Shown here piece after piece: positions 46,005 through 57,839 of a stretch of DNA of 64,000 nt. The first letter of the stretch is position 1; every line of letters begins with the position of its first letter. The DNA comes from Triplophysa rosa. Lineage: Eukaryota; Chordata; Actinopteri; Cypriniformes; Nemacheilidae. A program made the translations under genes and the position numbers. The notes below the pieces were generated by a model. It ran no database searches. It was not told the origin of the DNA and worked only from the letters and a program-made list of their open reading frames with translations. The stretch lies in contig NW_026634166.1 of the NCBI RefSeq assembly GCF_024868665.1, positions 1,006 to 65,005 on the forward strand, given 5' to 3'.

Positions 46005-47233
46005 TGTTCGAAAGGAACCTAAAGTTAAAGAGTTTAAATCTATTAATTTTATTTTCCTTTTTTATTTTATTCTTTAATACCAATGAAAATACAGTATGAC
46101 AAAATGTTATGTGTCAGGAGTGAAACGTATATATTTATTTATAAAAAACGTTTTTTTATATATAGAAAAACTAAAATATAATAGTTTTTTAATAGTGATT
46201 CTCTTTTTTGGCAAAATAAATTTAATATGTGGCACAAGTTGTTACCACAATTAAATAATTGAAGAATTAAATAACATCAAACTTTACAGGTGTCAGTGTC
46301 ATCTTCTGGGTCAGCAATGTCAAAGTCATCTCTCATGGGACAGGCATTCATGACCACCAGACGTGGGTGTCTATTGAAAAGGAGGAAGTAGGGACTGTGT
46401 CTAGTGGAGTACTGATCACATAGGAAGCTTAACATTAACTATTAAATTCATATTAAAAGGGGAAAAATTCAAAGTAAAGCAAAAGAAATCATAATATCAG
46501 ACTGAGATTAAACTACATTATGATCACTATGGAGCCCATTCAGGTTTAGACTAGTCCTACACTGTAAAAATAAAAGGTGCCTCAAATATCCTGTTGTGTA
46601 CTCAAAGAACCTTAAACCTTATTTTAAGTGCTTCAAAGCTCCTTTTCTCATAATAGGGTTATTGGTGGAACCATTTATAGTCTTTGTGGTTCTTCCAGGA
46701 ACTTAGAAGATCCTTGAATAACCCCACATTCAGTTGTGAAGTTCTGGAGTCACCTTTTCACTACACTGGGACCTCAAAGTGCTTTGCGGGTTATTGAAGG
46801 AACTCAAATTCTAAAAAAATGGTTCTTGTAAGATCTGTAAACATGTAAGTGGTTCCTGGAGAATCTCTCTTGTACAAGACAGTATCTAGAGGAACCCCCA
46901 AAATTCTGCATGAAATGGGGATTTTTAGACTGATCATTTTGATGCTTTATAAGAATAGGCCAAAGTTTGGTTTGTGGTCCCTGCTATGTGAACACACATT
47001 TTAAAATCATGCACATGATTAGAAAAGGCTAAATGTTATTTTGAAAAATTTCAGCAAGCTTTTAATTCTTTTATATTTATTAATATTGATATTATATTAA
47101 CTGGAGACAAAACTATCATTCAATAACTATTCATTCCATAAGATCCTAAATCACAGAAATCTTTTGAAAATGTAATGTTGTTGTGCTTTCCATCCAAACA
47201 AACTGCAGCTGCTCTGTGTGTTTATTGTGCAGT
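46005..47233. repeat. AT-rich spacer with a MITE-like end
   Basis: acactgtaaaaataaaaggt at 46559 and repeated gaacc/ggttcttgtaag-type motifs to about 46910 resemble a common cyprinid MITE; the second end is not clear. The rest is unremarkable. Confidence 0.35.
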
Positions 47234-47537
47234 TGTAACGCAACGTAAGGGTGCCTTGTGCAACGAGGGAAGAAAAGTTAACGTTGCCAGGAAAAATATG
47301 AACAAGAAACAATACTGTTTTACTTTCTACGGGTTTATTAAGTCCTCACATCGTCTGCTCGTCAGCACACATGCGGGCTGAGCGACAAAACAGAAAACAT
47401 CCTCACGTTGGTAAACAAAAGAAAAAGGATAGAAGTCGGCAGAGCGGTCCTCTCGTCTTTCCCCACTGCTTCTGTACCACCACCCCCACGCATGCGCAGT
47501 GTCCTCTCTACCGTAACTGCTCTAAGTGGCCGTTACA
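47234..47537 (-). repeat. 3' LTR of the truncated gypsy element
   Basis: Read on the minus strand, it runs TGTAACGGCCACTTAGAGC to CGTTGCGTTACA (304 bp), with aataaa in gacttaataaacccg. It is preceded by a purine tract. No partner LTR is present. Confidence 0.8.
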
Positions 47538-47876
47538 GAGTCCCCCCTGAAAAAAAAGATGGCTGACCCCAGCCAACAGCACTGGGAAAATACAGGAATG
47601 AAACAACGTCATACATAAACAGTTGTAAATATTCCACCACATAGAAAAGCTACTGACATACATGACAGAGTGATAAGCTCATCTAAACATTTCCCACAAC
47701 ACTGTAAAAAAAACCACAAGAAAATAAAAAGCAAAGGCTATTAGTAAACCCAGAGAAAAATATAACAAAGGTCAAGTGTCCCAAAACACCCAAACATAAG
47801 AACAAAACATAAATGATGTTTAACCCACAAGTAACAAAATCCATGACAAAATAATAAATGGCAGTACTGCACACAC

Positions 47877-48227
47877 TCACTTCAAGTCTAACCTTTCGGT
47901 GTGAAAAGCATTTGTCCATTCATTAGTCGCCCATCCTGAGGTAATCCTAGGGGCCAGTCTGGGCCGCAAGTCATAACGGTGGCCCTCACGACCACCCTCA
48001 ACCACATCACAGGAAACAACAGGATCTGCACTCCCACTCTCGTCATCCCCAGCATCCTCATCAAACAAGTCAGACAAAGAAACAGTGACATCAGACTCCA
48101 AATGATCCCAAACACAATCGACAGGAGTTTCACTGGGAGACACCACAGGCCTGCCCCTCAACCCCCAAGGTTGTGTCTCCAGGTGCGGCCATGGGCAAAT
48201 CAACAGGACCAGACTGTGACGCCACAC
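47877..48227 (-). pseudogene. Gypsy pol C-terminal tail in another frame
   Basis: Acidic tail (DVTVSLSDLFDEDAGDDESG) followed by RYDLRPRLAPR, the YDLRPR-type end common in gypsy polyproteins. It overlaps the end of the main frame, so a frameshift near 48140-48220 is inferred. Confidence 0.5.
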
Positions 48228-50439
48228 CCTTTTCCCATGTACGAAACAGTTCCATGTTAGCTACATGAAACACACAAGCATCAAGTCCAGTTACCACATC
48301 AGAAAGTCTATAGTTAACATCAGACAACTTCTGAGTGACACGATAAGGGCCAACGAACAAAGGAGCCAGCTTGGCCATGAAATTAGCAGGAGCGTCAGAC
48401 CGAGGGTGAGTCTTAACCCGCACCAGATCGTTCACAGAAAAAGAAACAAATCTGCGCTTCTTGTCATAGTGTCGTTTCTTTTTAGAGTGACTAGCCTCAA
48501 GAAAAGATCTGACATGATCAGACGCCTCCAGGAGCAAATGCTTCAGGGCATCCAAAGAGGTTACACCAGGCCCTTCCAGGCCAAAACAACCAGGCTGTGA
48601 AATCAAATCCAAAGGTGTGTCCAGTTCTCGACCATACAACACCATTGATGGACTTAGTCCAGTACTCTCATGCTGGGCAGTCCGCAAAGCAAAACAAATG
48701 TGCGGGAGGAAACGATCCCAGGAAGTATGCTTGGTACCCACATACGCCCTAATAGCAGTTTTCAAAGTCCGGTTTACCCGCTCAGTTGCATTTGTCTGGG
48801 GGTGGTAAGCCGTTGTGAGTCTGTGTTCTGTACCCAATTCAGAAACCGTGTGTTCAAAGAGAGCACTGACAAATGCAGATCCCCTATCAGAAATCAAGTA
48901 CTGTGGGGCACCATGCCGAGCGAAAAGCTCACTCACCAGCTTACTGGCAGCGACAAGAGCAGTAGCTTCCTTAACAGCACACACCTCAATACACTTTGAA
49001 AAGTAGTCAACAAACACAAGAATGTACGCATTACCATTTGGCGTTCGAGGCAAGGGGCCCACAAAATCTACCCCTGCGAATTCCCAAGGACGCTGAGGGC
49101 GGATAGGAATCATCAAACCACTAGGTTTCCTCTGAGAAGGCTTTGTGAACTGGCAGACAGCACACGAAGAGACATATCTCCGTACATCTGATGACATGGT
49201 AGGCCAGAAAAATCGCTGCTTAAGTCTAGCCACAGTTTTGGTCACACCCAAATGACCTGCCGTGGGGTGATCATGAAAATATTCCAAAAGACACCTTCTG
49301 ACAGTCTGAGGTGCATAAAGTTTAAACTGCTTAATGGGGTGCAAAGTACAGGATGATTTCGGGTCCTTGCAATACAGAAGGCCATCAAGCACGACATACT
49401 GGGATTCGTCTGACAAATCTGTACCCTCACTGTCTTCCAGTCCTTTGAAAAGCTTACTGATGTCAGGGTCATCCAGTTGTAGACGTATTAAATGATCCCT
49501 GTCAGTAAACAACACAGACGGAACGGACCGCAAATCCAGGCCTCCAAGAGCAGCATACTCTGGCAGAAAGTCCACCGGCTGATCACAAGAGGGTAAGGGA
49601 TTCCTGGACAAGCTATCAGGAATGCTGTTGGACACCCCAGGCTTATGGACAATCTTGAAATTAAAGTCTTGTAACCACAGTGACCACCGAGCTAGCCTTC
49701 CAGTGGGGTTTGGTCTTGACATTAGCCACCTCAAGCTGTTGTGGTCAGAAAACACTGTGACATGCAACCCCTCAATGTACGGCCTGAAGTACTCGAGTGC
49801 CCAAATTACTGTGAGGCATTCTTTTTCTGGGGTAGAGTAAGGCCGTTCAGTCTTGTGCAGCGCACGACTCGCATAAGCAACAGCAAAGTCGCTACCTTCT
49901 TCATCCCGCTGCATCAAAGCAGCACCCAGACCAACATCACAAGCATCAACATGAATATAAAAAGGAAGTGAAATCTCTGGAAACGTCAAGATAGGTGCAG
50001 ACGTCAGTTTACTCTTCAGAAAATCGATAGAATTTTGACAGTCTTTGGTCCATTCAAACGGAGTGTCGGCTCTCGTAAGAGCAAAAAGCGGTTCTGCCTG
50101 TTGTGCGTACTCATGGATGAACCGCCGATAGTAGCTCGAAAGACCCAAGAACTGTCTCACCTGCTTCACATTCACTGAAGTAGCAAAATCAACCACTGCC
50201 TTAACTTTCCTTTCATAGGGCAGAATACCCTCCTTGTTGACCCAATACCCCAGAAAGGTAAATTCCTTCCGACAGAACTGACATTTGTCCAGTTTAATAG
50301 ACAGGCCCGCAGACCTAAGCCGGGCCAAGACTTCTTCCAGATCAAAAAGGTGTTGCTCAAAGGTGGGTGAGACAATCACAATATCGTCAATATAAACCGC
50401 ACAGGACTTGTAAATAAGGCCTGCCAGCACTGTGTTCAT
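48130..50439 (-). pseudogene. Gypsy pol: RT C-half, RNase H, integrase
   Basis: A 769-codon frame. The RT catalytic motif AVYIDDIVIVS is at about residues 15-24, then the thumb with VRQFLGLSSYYRRFIHEYA. RNase H has YIHVDACDVGLGAALMQ, ALHKTERPYSTPEKEC and VFSDHNSLRWL. Integrase has a zinc region (FHDHPTAGHLG ... CAVCQFTKP) and the DDE core (FAGVDFVGPLP; YLISDRGSAF; YHPQTNATERVNRTLK, with the Glu). A GPY/F-like end follows (FVGPYRVTQKL). The domains look complete, so it was recently active, but the RT is split by the frameshift just upstream. Confidence 0.9.
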
Positions 50440-50971
50440 ACGCCTCTGGAACGTGGCCGGGGCATTGCAAAGGCCGAAAGGCAGAACACGGAACTGGTAC
50501 AGACCACTGTGAGAAACAAAAAGCCGTCTTGGGCCTTGACGATTCCTCCACCGCCACCTGCCAGTAGCCTCTGGCTAAGTCGATTGTAGAGACAAATTTC
50601 CCTCTAGCCAAGAAATCAAGAGACTCATCTATTCTCAGAAGGGGATAAGAATCTTTGACCGTAAAGCGGTTTAGCCCTCGGTAGTCCACGCAAAATCTAG
50701 GTTCCCCAGAAGGCTTATGCACAATAACAACTGGTGCAGCCCATGGCCCAGATGCCGGTTCAATAATGCCTTCCTCAAGCATCATGTTGATTTGTTTCTC
50801 AATCAGCTCTTTCTTTGCAGGTGAGGAACGATACGGAGCAAGATGGATAGGTCTGGCCTGCCCAGTGTCAATTTTGTGCTCAACCTGGGACGCGTGGCCC
50901 AGATGACCATCAAATAAATCACCAAAAGACCTCAACAACTCAGAAAGTTTTGATTTTTCCCCATCCCGCAA
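50387..50971 (-). pseudogene. Gypsy pol: RT N-half
   Basis: It holds HKIDTGQARPIHLAPYRSSP, then GIIEPASGPWAAPVVIVHK, RFCVDYRGLNRFTVKDSYPL and STIDLARGYWQV (first catalytic Asp). After PKTAF the frame shifts, and the RT continues in the frame of 48130-50439 (NTVLAGLIYKSCAVYIDD). Confidence 0.88.
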
Positions 50972-50999
50972 TGTAGCTTCATTAACTTTGGCAGATAAA

Positions 51000-51599
51000 C
51001 TAGAAGAATGTTAAAATGTAATGTAAATGTAAAAATGCTCCAAAGAAATATGAGAAATATATGTTTAGATATTTATTTGAATTGTAACATTACAATAAAC
51101 AAATGGAAGTGATCGATAAAACTGGAATCTCATCAAGTAAGTGTACCTTAAAAGAAGGACAGACTGACAGAAAGAGATAAGAGAGGGAAAAGAAAATGAC
51201 TCATGGTTAATACATCAGACAGACTGAAGGCATGAATGGTAACTCATGTAAATGCTAACAACATCTGAAATACCTTATAAAGATTTTGCTTGTTTCGGGC
51301 CCTCTCTTGTCAGATGCAAGTGGAAGCCATCTTTTTATATTACTTTTCAAGTCCTGATCAGCAGCTTGCCACTGAAATAAAAGAATTTCTGTCAGCAGCT
51401 GTTCAAGGAAAACATAACTATAATATTAACATTTATTTCTTTAATAATAATTTAAGACATCATCACCAACCATAGTATTCTTATGCATTACAAGGATTAA
51501 ACAGAGAAACACACATCAGATTTGGGATATAATTTAGTAATCGAGTATTCTACCGAAAATTCCATCGATTAATCGGATAAAACGTATTTTTGCTTTATA
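51000..51599. other. AT-rich spacer, nothing recognised
   Basis: The frame at 51290-51475 matches no family known to me. Confidence 0.4.
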
Positions 51600-51820
51600 T
51601 TGCATTTCACGTTATGCAGTAGCTCTCATAAGCGGATAAATTAACAGTAGCATATAAAAAAGTTTGTGCTTGCCTTTGTAATAAGTTTCGGGGGGACTCG
51701 CCAGTCACGCTACAAGTTTGTGGTGTTTTAATAAAAATAAGATGCTTTGTAAACCACGTGGAGACACAGATTACAGTATGTATTGTATCGTATTACAAAG
51801 TATCGTTACACCCCTAATAT
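51600..51820. repeat. hAT-like repeat, copy 3 of 3
   Basis: It shares tttgtgcttgcctttgtaat, aaaaataagatg and gtaaaccacg with 37540-37936 and ends tatcgttacacccctaat. Confidence 0.5.
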
Positions 51821-51859
51821 AATCACGTTAAATAGTTTTAAAATGGCCAGTTGGAGTTG

Positions 51860-53110
51860 ACAGTTTGTATGTTTTATCATCACCCCAATCAGGTCCAGAT
51901 GCTTTTTTGTTTAAGGTTTTTTATTTTTTCTTCAAGTTCTTTTTCAGTTATTGGGAATGGGTTTTGCTAATTATAGTTTTTCTATATAGTATGTATTAAA
52001 CAATGTTTGGGAATGACTTTCCCATATTTCTCCATTTTGATTTCATGATCAGTTTTTTTCAGATTGTTCCAATTATCCCAGAATTGATTTGTATTGACTG
52101 ACTTCTGGATTACTGTCAGCTGTTTTTGGGTGTATATGGCTTTTTTGGTTCTTAGTGTATGTTTGTATTGTTTTAATGTTTTACAGCAAACAAGTCGAAT
52201 ATCTGCATTATTTGGGTCTCTGTGTTTCTGGTTTGACAATGTTCTCAGTTTTTTCCGAATAGTTTGACAGTCCTGATCGAACCATTTTTTTTTTTTTTTT
52301 GCTTTGCTGATTTTTCAAATATGTAACCCTGTCAACAAAACCAGTCTTAAGGGTCAATTTTTCGAAATTGAGATTTTTACATCATATGAAAGCTGAATAA
52401 ATAAGCTTTCCATTGATGTATATGATCGGACAATATTTGGTTGAGATACAACTATTTAAACATCTGGAGTGCAAAAAAATCAAAATCTTGAGCAAATGGC
52501 CTTTAAAGTTGACCATCAGAGGCGCTGTGGCTGCTAAGAAGAAACAGGTTAGTTTTAACGCTCTCTAATGGCTCACCGCTGTAATGATGTTGTGAAGAGT
52601 AGATGGACCTGAAAGCTGAAATTCTGAGCTTTACACAGACATCAAACTTGAGTGAATAATTCTCAAAGAGCGGCAGCACTGACTGAAGTTTTGCTGCATT
52701 CACTCACAGAAATAAAGTTTTGATATATTTACGGTAGAAATTTACAAAATATCTTCATGGAACATGATCTACTTAATATCTTAATGATTTTTGGCATATT
52801 AGAAAAATCTATAATTTTGACCCATACAATGTATTTTTGGCTATTACTACAAATCTTCGAATGCTACTTTTTTTGTGATCCAGGGTCATGTATGCAATAT
52901 AAATCTTTTACAGCGAGATTGACACCTTCTTTGGTGTGAGCATAGGTGTTATTTAGAAAGTTATCTAACAGCGTTTGTATTTTTGTTAAGGGGTTGTCTG
53001 ATATTGTACAGCTTACAGGGCTTTGTGTTAATGTTATATTCTGTCTTTTTCAGATGTAGAGTAATTTGAATGTGATAAGATAGAGGGGTTAGTTCTCTAA
53101 CAGTGAATGA
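51860..53110 (-). pseudogene. LINE fragment between endonuclease and RT
   Basis: The minus strand near 53110-53000 reads FTVRELTPLSYHIQITLHLK. Near 52290-51985 it reads KWFDQDCQTIRKKLRTLSNQ, KHRDPNNADIRL and VNTNQFWDNWNNLKKTDHEI, the linker before RT in fish LINEs. A MITE (52320-52887) splits the two pieces. There are stops and no RT catalytic core. Confidence 0.6.
52320..52887. mobile_element. MITE inserted in the LINE
   Basis: The left end tgtaaccctgtcaacaaaac and the right end gtgatccagggtca are imperfect inverted repeats (tgaccctggatcac type). The interior (tcaatttttcgaaattgag, agctttccattgatgtatat, tatatttacggtagaaattt) matches the layout of an abundant fish MITE. No coding frame. Confidence 0.6.
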
Positions 53111-53136
53111 TCTGAGAGATGAAGGATCTATGTCTG

Positions 53137-53383
53137 TGTGGCGAGGGGGGCGTGGTCTAGCGAAGTCTGGAGAGAAAGGGACGGGAAACCGGCGGGAAAT
53201 AAGTAGGTCAAAGGATGATTATAAACACCTGTCTCTTGTTTCAGTGATTGGCGAGAAGAGAATAAAAGCCAGCATGAGGGGAGGACAAAGGAAGAGGAAA
53301 GTACGGCTGGGCAACGAGAGAGAGAACGATCGCGAGGGCTCGAGAGAATCAGGACGAAACAGAGGAGAGAGAGCTAGCGATCG
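53137..53383 (+). repeat. 5' LTR, truncated
   Basis: It matches 55257-55500 closely but breaks off at gcgatcgt, so the last ~115 bp of the LTR (which hold taactattatttcctttt and the end cgtattaca) plus the primer-binding site and leader are deleted. Gag begins at once (atgcaaactccgcc). Confidence 0.8.
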
Positions 53384-53387
53384 TACC

Positions 53388-54080
53388 ATGCAAACTCCGC
53401 CAACCTCGCCATTTGCGGACGTCATCCAGGCCCTCGTGGGACTCCACCAGGAGCATCATCAGGCTCTGCTGGACCTACAGAAGGAGCAGGAGAAGAGGTT
53501 CCACCTGCTCCTCCAGGCCCAGACGGATGACCGCGAGCTGTTCCGGGGCTGGATTACACAACGAGGGCATACCGAAGGGACACCAGCGGCCGCCGGCCCG
53601 TCTGCTCCCCTGCTGCTGCACAAGATGGGGTCTCAGGACGACCCGGAGGCCTTCCTCGAACTTTTCGAGAGGTCCTCGAAGGTATCTGGCTGGCCCCGCA
53701 ACGGCTGGGCCGCCCGACTTATTCCATTGTTGTCAGCGGAGGCCCAGCTCGTGGCTCAACAGCTGCCAGTTCAGAACCTCCTGAACTACGGGGACCTCCG
53801 GAAAGTGATCCTCCAGCGGGTCGGACTGACCCCGGAGCAGCAGTGCCAGCACTTCCGCTCGCTGGAGTTAGGGGACGGCGGCCAGCCCTCGTGTTTGCCC
53901 AACAGCTCCGGGACGACTGTCGCAAATGGCTGCTGGATGACGACGGCGATGTCGACACGGTCGTGGAGCGGGTGGTACTGGAACAGTTCGTGCGTCGACT
54001 ACCCACGGAGTCGGCCCAGTGGGTCCAGCTGGCGGAGGACCACATGGCGGTGTGCCGCGGGGTTGGCGAACCCTGAAACT
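53388..54080 (+). pseudogene. Gag, SCAN-like capsid, frameshifted
   Basis: ATG at 53388: MQTPPTSPFADVIQALVGLH, a coiled-coil-like stretch (HHQALLDLQKEQEKRFHLLL), then the capsid core (DDPEAFLELFERSSKVSGW, AARLIPLLSAEAQLVAQQLP, LRKVILQRVGLTPEQQ). After FRSLELGDGG the frame shifts, and the rest (FAQQLRDDCRKWLLDDDGDV ... QWVQLAEDHMAV) lies in the frame at 53843-54076. The capsid resembles the SCAN-type gag of this element group. Confidence 0.85.
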
Positions 54081-54175
54081 CTCCTCTTTCCTCTCTCCCT
54101 TTCCTTAGGCTCCATCCGGTACCGCAGGTAGCCACCCAGGCCCGGAGCAGCCCGGGGTTCTGGTTCCTTCCGACC

Positions 54176-55256
54176 GTGAAGGCGACCCTATGGGGTGGGG
54201 AGGCTGCCGGGGGGACGTCAGCTCCCGCTCATCTTATACCTTTCTCTTCTCGCCAATCCCTTGGCCTGTTTCCTACCACTGGGGTGGCGGGTAGGCCTGG
54301 GCCGGTCTGTTGGCGGTGCGGGGATCCGGGTCACCTCATCAAGATGTGTCCGGTCATGGAGGTTGGTGCGGTGATCCGGATCCCTGATGCGCCGCGGGCT
54401 GCCCCCGATCAAGCTGGCCTGTACCAAATACCTGTGAGTATAGAGGGGGGTATCTATGAGGCCTTGGGGGATTCAGGCTGTACCCAATCTCGACTCACAG
54501 CTAACCTGAAGAAGTGTGCAATTGGGCGAGTGGAGGTCAGGTATCTGGGCATCCACTTGGGTCATGGGAAGGTGCGTCCCCAAATTGACAAGACAGCAGC
54601 AATTGCAGCCTCCCCGAGGCCCGAGACCAAAAAGGAGGTGAGGCAGTTCCTGGGGCTGGCAGGATATTACAGAAGGTTCGTGCCTGACTATTCGACCCTC
54701 ACCAGCCCACTGACTAACCTCACTAAAAAGGAGGCACCAGATTCCATCCAGTGGTCGGAGCCGTGCCAGCAGGCTTTCACCCAAGTAAAGGCTGCTCTGT
54801 GTGGTGACCCGCTATTGTACGCTCCTAATTTTGATCTTCCATTTCTTTTACAGACAGACGCGTCAGACAGAGGGCTGGGGGCAGTCCTCTCCCAGGAGAT
54901 AGAGGGTGAGGAAAGGCCGGTGCTGTACATCAGTCGTAAGCTCTCAAGGAGAGAGACGATGTACAGCACCATTGAGAAGGAATGTTTGGCCATCAGGTGG
55001 GCCATCCTCACCCCCCGCTATTATCTCCTGGGCAGAGAGTTTACACTCTGTTCGGACCATGCGCCCCTCCAATGGCTCCACCGCATGAAGGATACCAACG
55101 CGCGGATCACCCGTTGGTATCTGGACTTACAACCCTTCAAGTTTCAGGTGGTTCACAGACCGGGGACCCAGATGGTGGTAGCAGACTTCCTCTCCAGGAG
55201 GGGGGGGAGGCTGCAGGCCAGATGGGGCCCCCGGCCTGAGTCGGGCAGTGGGGTTA
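54176..55256 (+). pseudogene. Pol remnant: zinc knuckle, protease stub, RT tail, RNase H
   Basis: CCHC knuckle CWRCGDPGHLIKMC (about residues 41-54), then protease start (YQIPVSIEGG, with DSGCTQS as active site). This joins directly to NLKKCAIGRVEVRYLGIHLG, which follows the YxDD palm in intact RTs. Then VRQFLGLAGYYRRFVPDYS and RNase H (LLQTDASDRGLGAVLSQ, YSTIEKECLAIRWAI, LCSDHAPLQWLH), ending ADFLSRRGG. The frame runs on into the LTR. RT palm and integrase are deleted. Confidence 0.88.
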
Positions 55257-55617
55257 TGTGGCGAGGGGGGCGTGGTCTAGCGAAGTCTGGAGAAAAAGGG
55301 ACAGGAAACCGGCGGGAAGTAGGTCAAAGGACGATCATAAACACCTGTCTCTTGTTTCAGTGATTGGCGAGAAGAGAATAAAAGCCAGCACGAGGGGAGG
55401 ACAAAGGAAGAGGAAAGTACGGCTGGGCAATGAGAGAGAGAGTGATCGCGAGGGCTCGAGAGAATCAGGACAAACAGAGGAGATAGAGTGAGCGATCGTG
55501 CCAGGAAGCAAACTTAACTATTATTTCCTTTTGCTTTGTGCTTTGAACATTGATAAAAACCTCTTACCAACCACGCCGACCCTGTCTCCTTCCTTCCATT
55601 ATCTCGAACGTATTACA
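55257..55617 (+). repeat. 3' LTR, complete (361 bp)
   Basis: TGTGGCGAGGGG...CGTATTACA, preceded by a purine-rich cagtggggtta. It has a TATA-like gaataaaagcc. It resembles in its U3 (gaggxggcgtg, cgggaaxccggcg) the LTRs at 13153 and 15237. Confidence 0.85.
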
Positions 55618-55622
55618 GTCTG

Positions 55623-56104
55623 TTATCATATAATCGACTGTACTATTCCCAAGAGCTGAGCAAAACGTGAATCTCCCTAAAGTGTCTCCACATAACCTAC
55701 CATTGACAATGTACAGATCGAGGCTGCATACAAATTGTTTAAGTATGTATACAAATGAAAAGAAAGATAATTATAGTAATACAATAAAATAAAGTTTGAT
55801 GTATGTAGTGCAACTTAACTTAGTTTATAATATATGTAAATATATAAAATCAGAAATAGAGTATAATTTAAACAAAGATTTACAAAAGCAAAATATACAT
55901 TTAAGTAGCAGAACAAATGGATATAATAATATAATGTTATGTACATATATTGGATACATCAGGGGCCCGTTTCAATAAGGAGGTTCAACCAACTCTAGGT
56001 TAAACCTTGAACTCTGAGTTGATTTACACCGAGATGAGAAACTTTGTGTTTTTGGTTTCAGAACAGCTGATTTGAGTTCGTTCTATCAACTCTGGGTAGA
56101 CTTA
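55623..56104. repeat. Spacer and MITE-like start
   Basis: ggggcccgtttcaataagga at about 55962, followed by gttcaacc/aactctgggt motifs, looks like a DNA-element end cut by the LINE at 56105. Possible continuation at 57296-57480 (cttaccttgagttaagcc). Confidence 0.35.
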
Positions 56105-57295
56105 CTCAACTCAACTCAACTTTATTTATATAGCGCTTTTTACAATTTTCATTGTTACAAAGCAGCTGTACATGAGACATATTGACTATAAGCAAAATAA
56201 TTAAAGTTGTACCTGCAAAAACAAGAAAAGGTTGAAAACACAGAAGACAGACATGCCCACATACAAGACACTCCACACACACAATATGCACACGTACTAA
56301 CACACATAGACATAGAGACACACACACACACACACACACGGATGTGCATGCACACACACACAACACACACGTACGTACACAGACAAGTACGCACACACAC
56401 ACACACACACCCACACGCTCAGTGAGAGCACACATTTAGGATAAAGGAGAGAGAAGCACAGGTCAAATATAACAGACTATAAAATTTTATAAATATTAAT
56501 TAAGTAAAACTTTAAAATTCTAAAGCAGCCCCCCCGGCCAGGCAGATAGTGCAAAAACAGTATGCAAACGGTGGCGAGGAACCCAAAACTCTAATCGAGA
56601 AAAAAAAACTCAGGAGAACCCAGGCCCAACCAGGGGATTCCAGTTCCCCTCTGGCAAAAGCTGCTGCCTCTGCACAAGCTCCAGAGAGCTTGCACAACAA
56701 GGCTAAATAAAATAAATAAACTTAATAATAAAATAAATTATAGTTTAAGATTATCATTAATAATCTAATAGCATTTGAAATTTTGTGGTGAAGACATGTC
56801 AAGAGACCGCGTCCTTCTTTATCCAGCTCTATCATCTCAGCTCTTGTCAGGTCCCCACTTCCCATTCTCCGCTCTACCATCAGGTCAGGCCATGAACTGC
56901 ATCCTGCTCGCTGTGGTAACCTTGGAACAATGAGACAAGACTGGCTGAGAGTAGAGTACTGTTCTGTACTCTTTGATGCAACAAGTACATCAGTTGTGTT
57001 TTTGGTTCCGGTTGATCTAACTAATGCAGCCTAAACCCTCAGAAGATTTATATTATGGAAGAGTAGTGTATGCAAGATTAAAAAGATGCGTCTTTAGTCT
57101 AGATTTAAACTGACAGAGTGTGTCTGCCTCCCGGACAGTGCAGGGAAGACTATTCCAAAGTTTAGGCGCTAGATAGGAAAAGGATCTACCACCTGCACTT
57201 GATTTTGAAATTCTAGGTATTACCAACTGACAGGACGCCTGAGAGCGTAATGCACGTGAAGGACTGTAATACAAAAGGAGTTCATTCAAGTACTG
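56105..57295 (-). mobile_element. L2-like LINE, 5'-truncated
   Basis: The 3' end on the minus strand is agcgctatataaataaagtt followed by gagttgagttgag repeats. The frame at 57289-57053 ([47 protein letters not shown]) is the C-terminus of the same LINE type as the next element. The 3' UTR holds a CA/TG microsatellite (56316-56412). Confidence 0.85.
56316..56412. repeat. (CA)n microsatellite, interrupted
   Basis: Runs of ca repeats with gtacgta and gatgtgc interruptions. All frames here are artefacts. Confidence 0.9.
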
Positions 57296-57497
57296 AGGAG
57301 CTTACCTTGAGTTAAGCCTTGTACCACAACTACGACGAAGCCATGATCAATGGAGCTCCGATATTACGATTCACCATGGCAACGGCACCAAAAAAAGCAC
57401 ATGGCGGCAGAAAGCAGCTTGAGAGCGAGGCATCCTTTCCGCTCTGCATCAGTGGATTTACTAATGTGCTTTAATGTGTAAATGACTTAAGTTTAAA

Positions 57498-57818
57498 TTG
57501 ATAAAAAGCGCACAATGGAAACAAACCCAATTAGAGGTCTTTAAAATTGCGTGGAAAGAGAGTGCAAACTGTTATAAAAAGGCACTAAAAGCAGCAAAGG
57601 CTGAGCACCTTCGTAACCTCATAGAAACTAACAAAAACAATCCAAGGTTTTTATTTAGTACAGTTGCTAAACTAACAAATAAACAGACTTACCTGACCTG
57701 GGTATTCCTGCCGCACCTTGGTAGCAATGATTTCATGAATTTTTTTTACAGAGAAAATCGAAAACATACGAGACAAAATAGTAAAAACCTCAACCTCCAA
57801 GTCTGTCCTATAAATTAG
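57498..57818 (+). pseudogene. LINE linker upstream of RT
   Basis: It encodes WKQTQLEVFKIAWKESANCY, then KKALKAAKAEHLRNLIETNK and NNPRFLFSTVAKLTNK, the usual stretch between endonuclease and RT in L2/jockey LINEs. A frameshift near 57800 separates it from the RT frame. Confidence 0.8.
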
Positions 57819-57839
57819 TACCAACCATCGCCCCAAAAG

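Larger units (their letters stand above)
47234..50995 (-). mobile_element. Ty3/gypsy retrotransposon, 5'-truncated
   Basis: Minus-strand order: pol (50971 down to about 47880), then a polypurine tract (caggggggactc) and the 3' LTR (47537-47234). Gag, protease and the 5' LTR are absent; recognisable sequence stops near 50995. Pol is broken by one frameshift near 50430-50480 and another near the C-terminus. Confidence 0.88.
53137..55617 (+). mobile_element. Deleted gypsy element, Gmr1-like order, 5-bp TSD GTCTG
   Basis: Both LTRs start TGTGGCGAGGGGGG. GTCTG flanks the element at 53132-53136 and 55618-55622. Inside are gag (53388-54080), a CCHC knuckle, a protease stub and RT tail/RNase H directly followed by the 3' LTR. 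In ordinary gypsy elements integrase follows RNase H; here it does not. The protease is fused to the RT thumb, so one deletion removed whatever lay between. This fits the Gmr1-like gene order (PR-IN-RT-RH). Confidence 0.85.

Noticed and set aside
48265..49006. Plus-strand frames opposite gypsy integrase
   Set aside because: Antisense shadows of the minus-strand pol.
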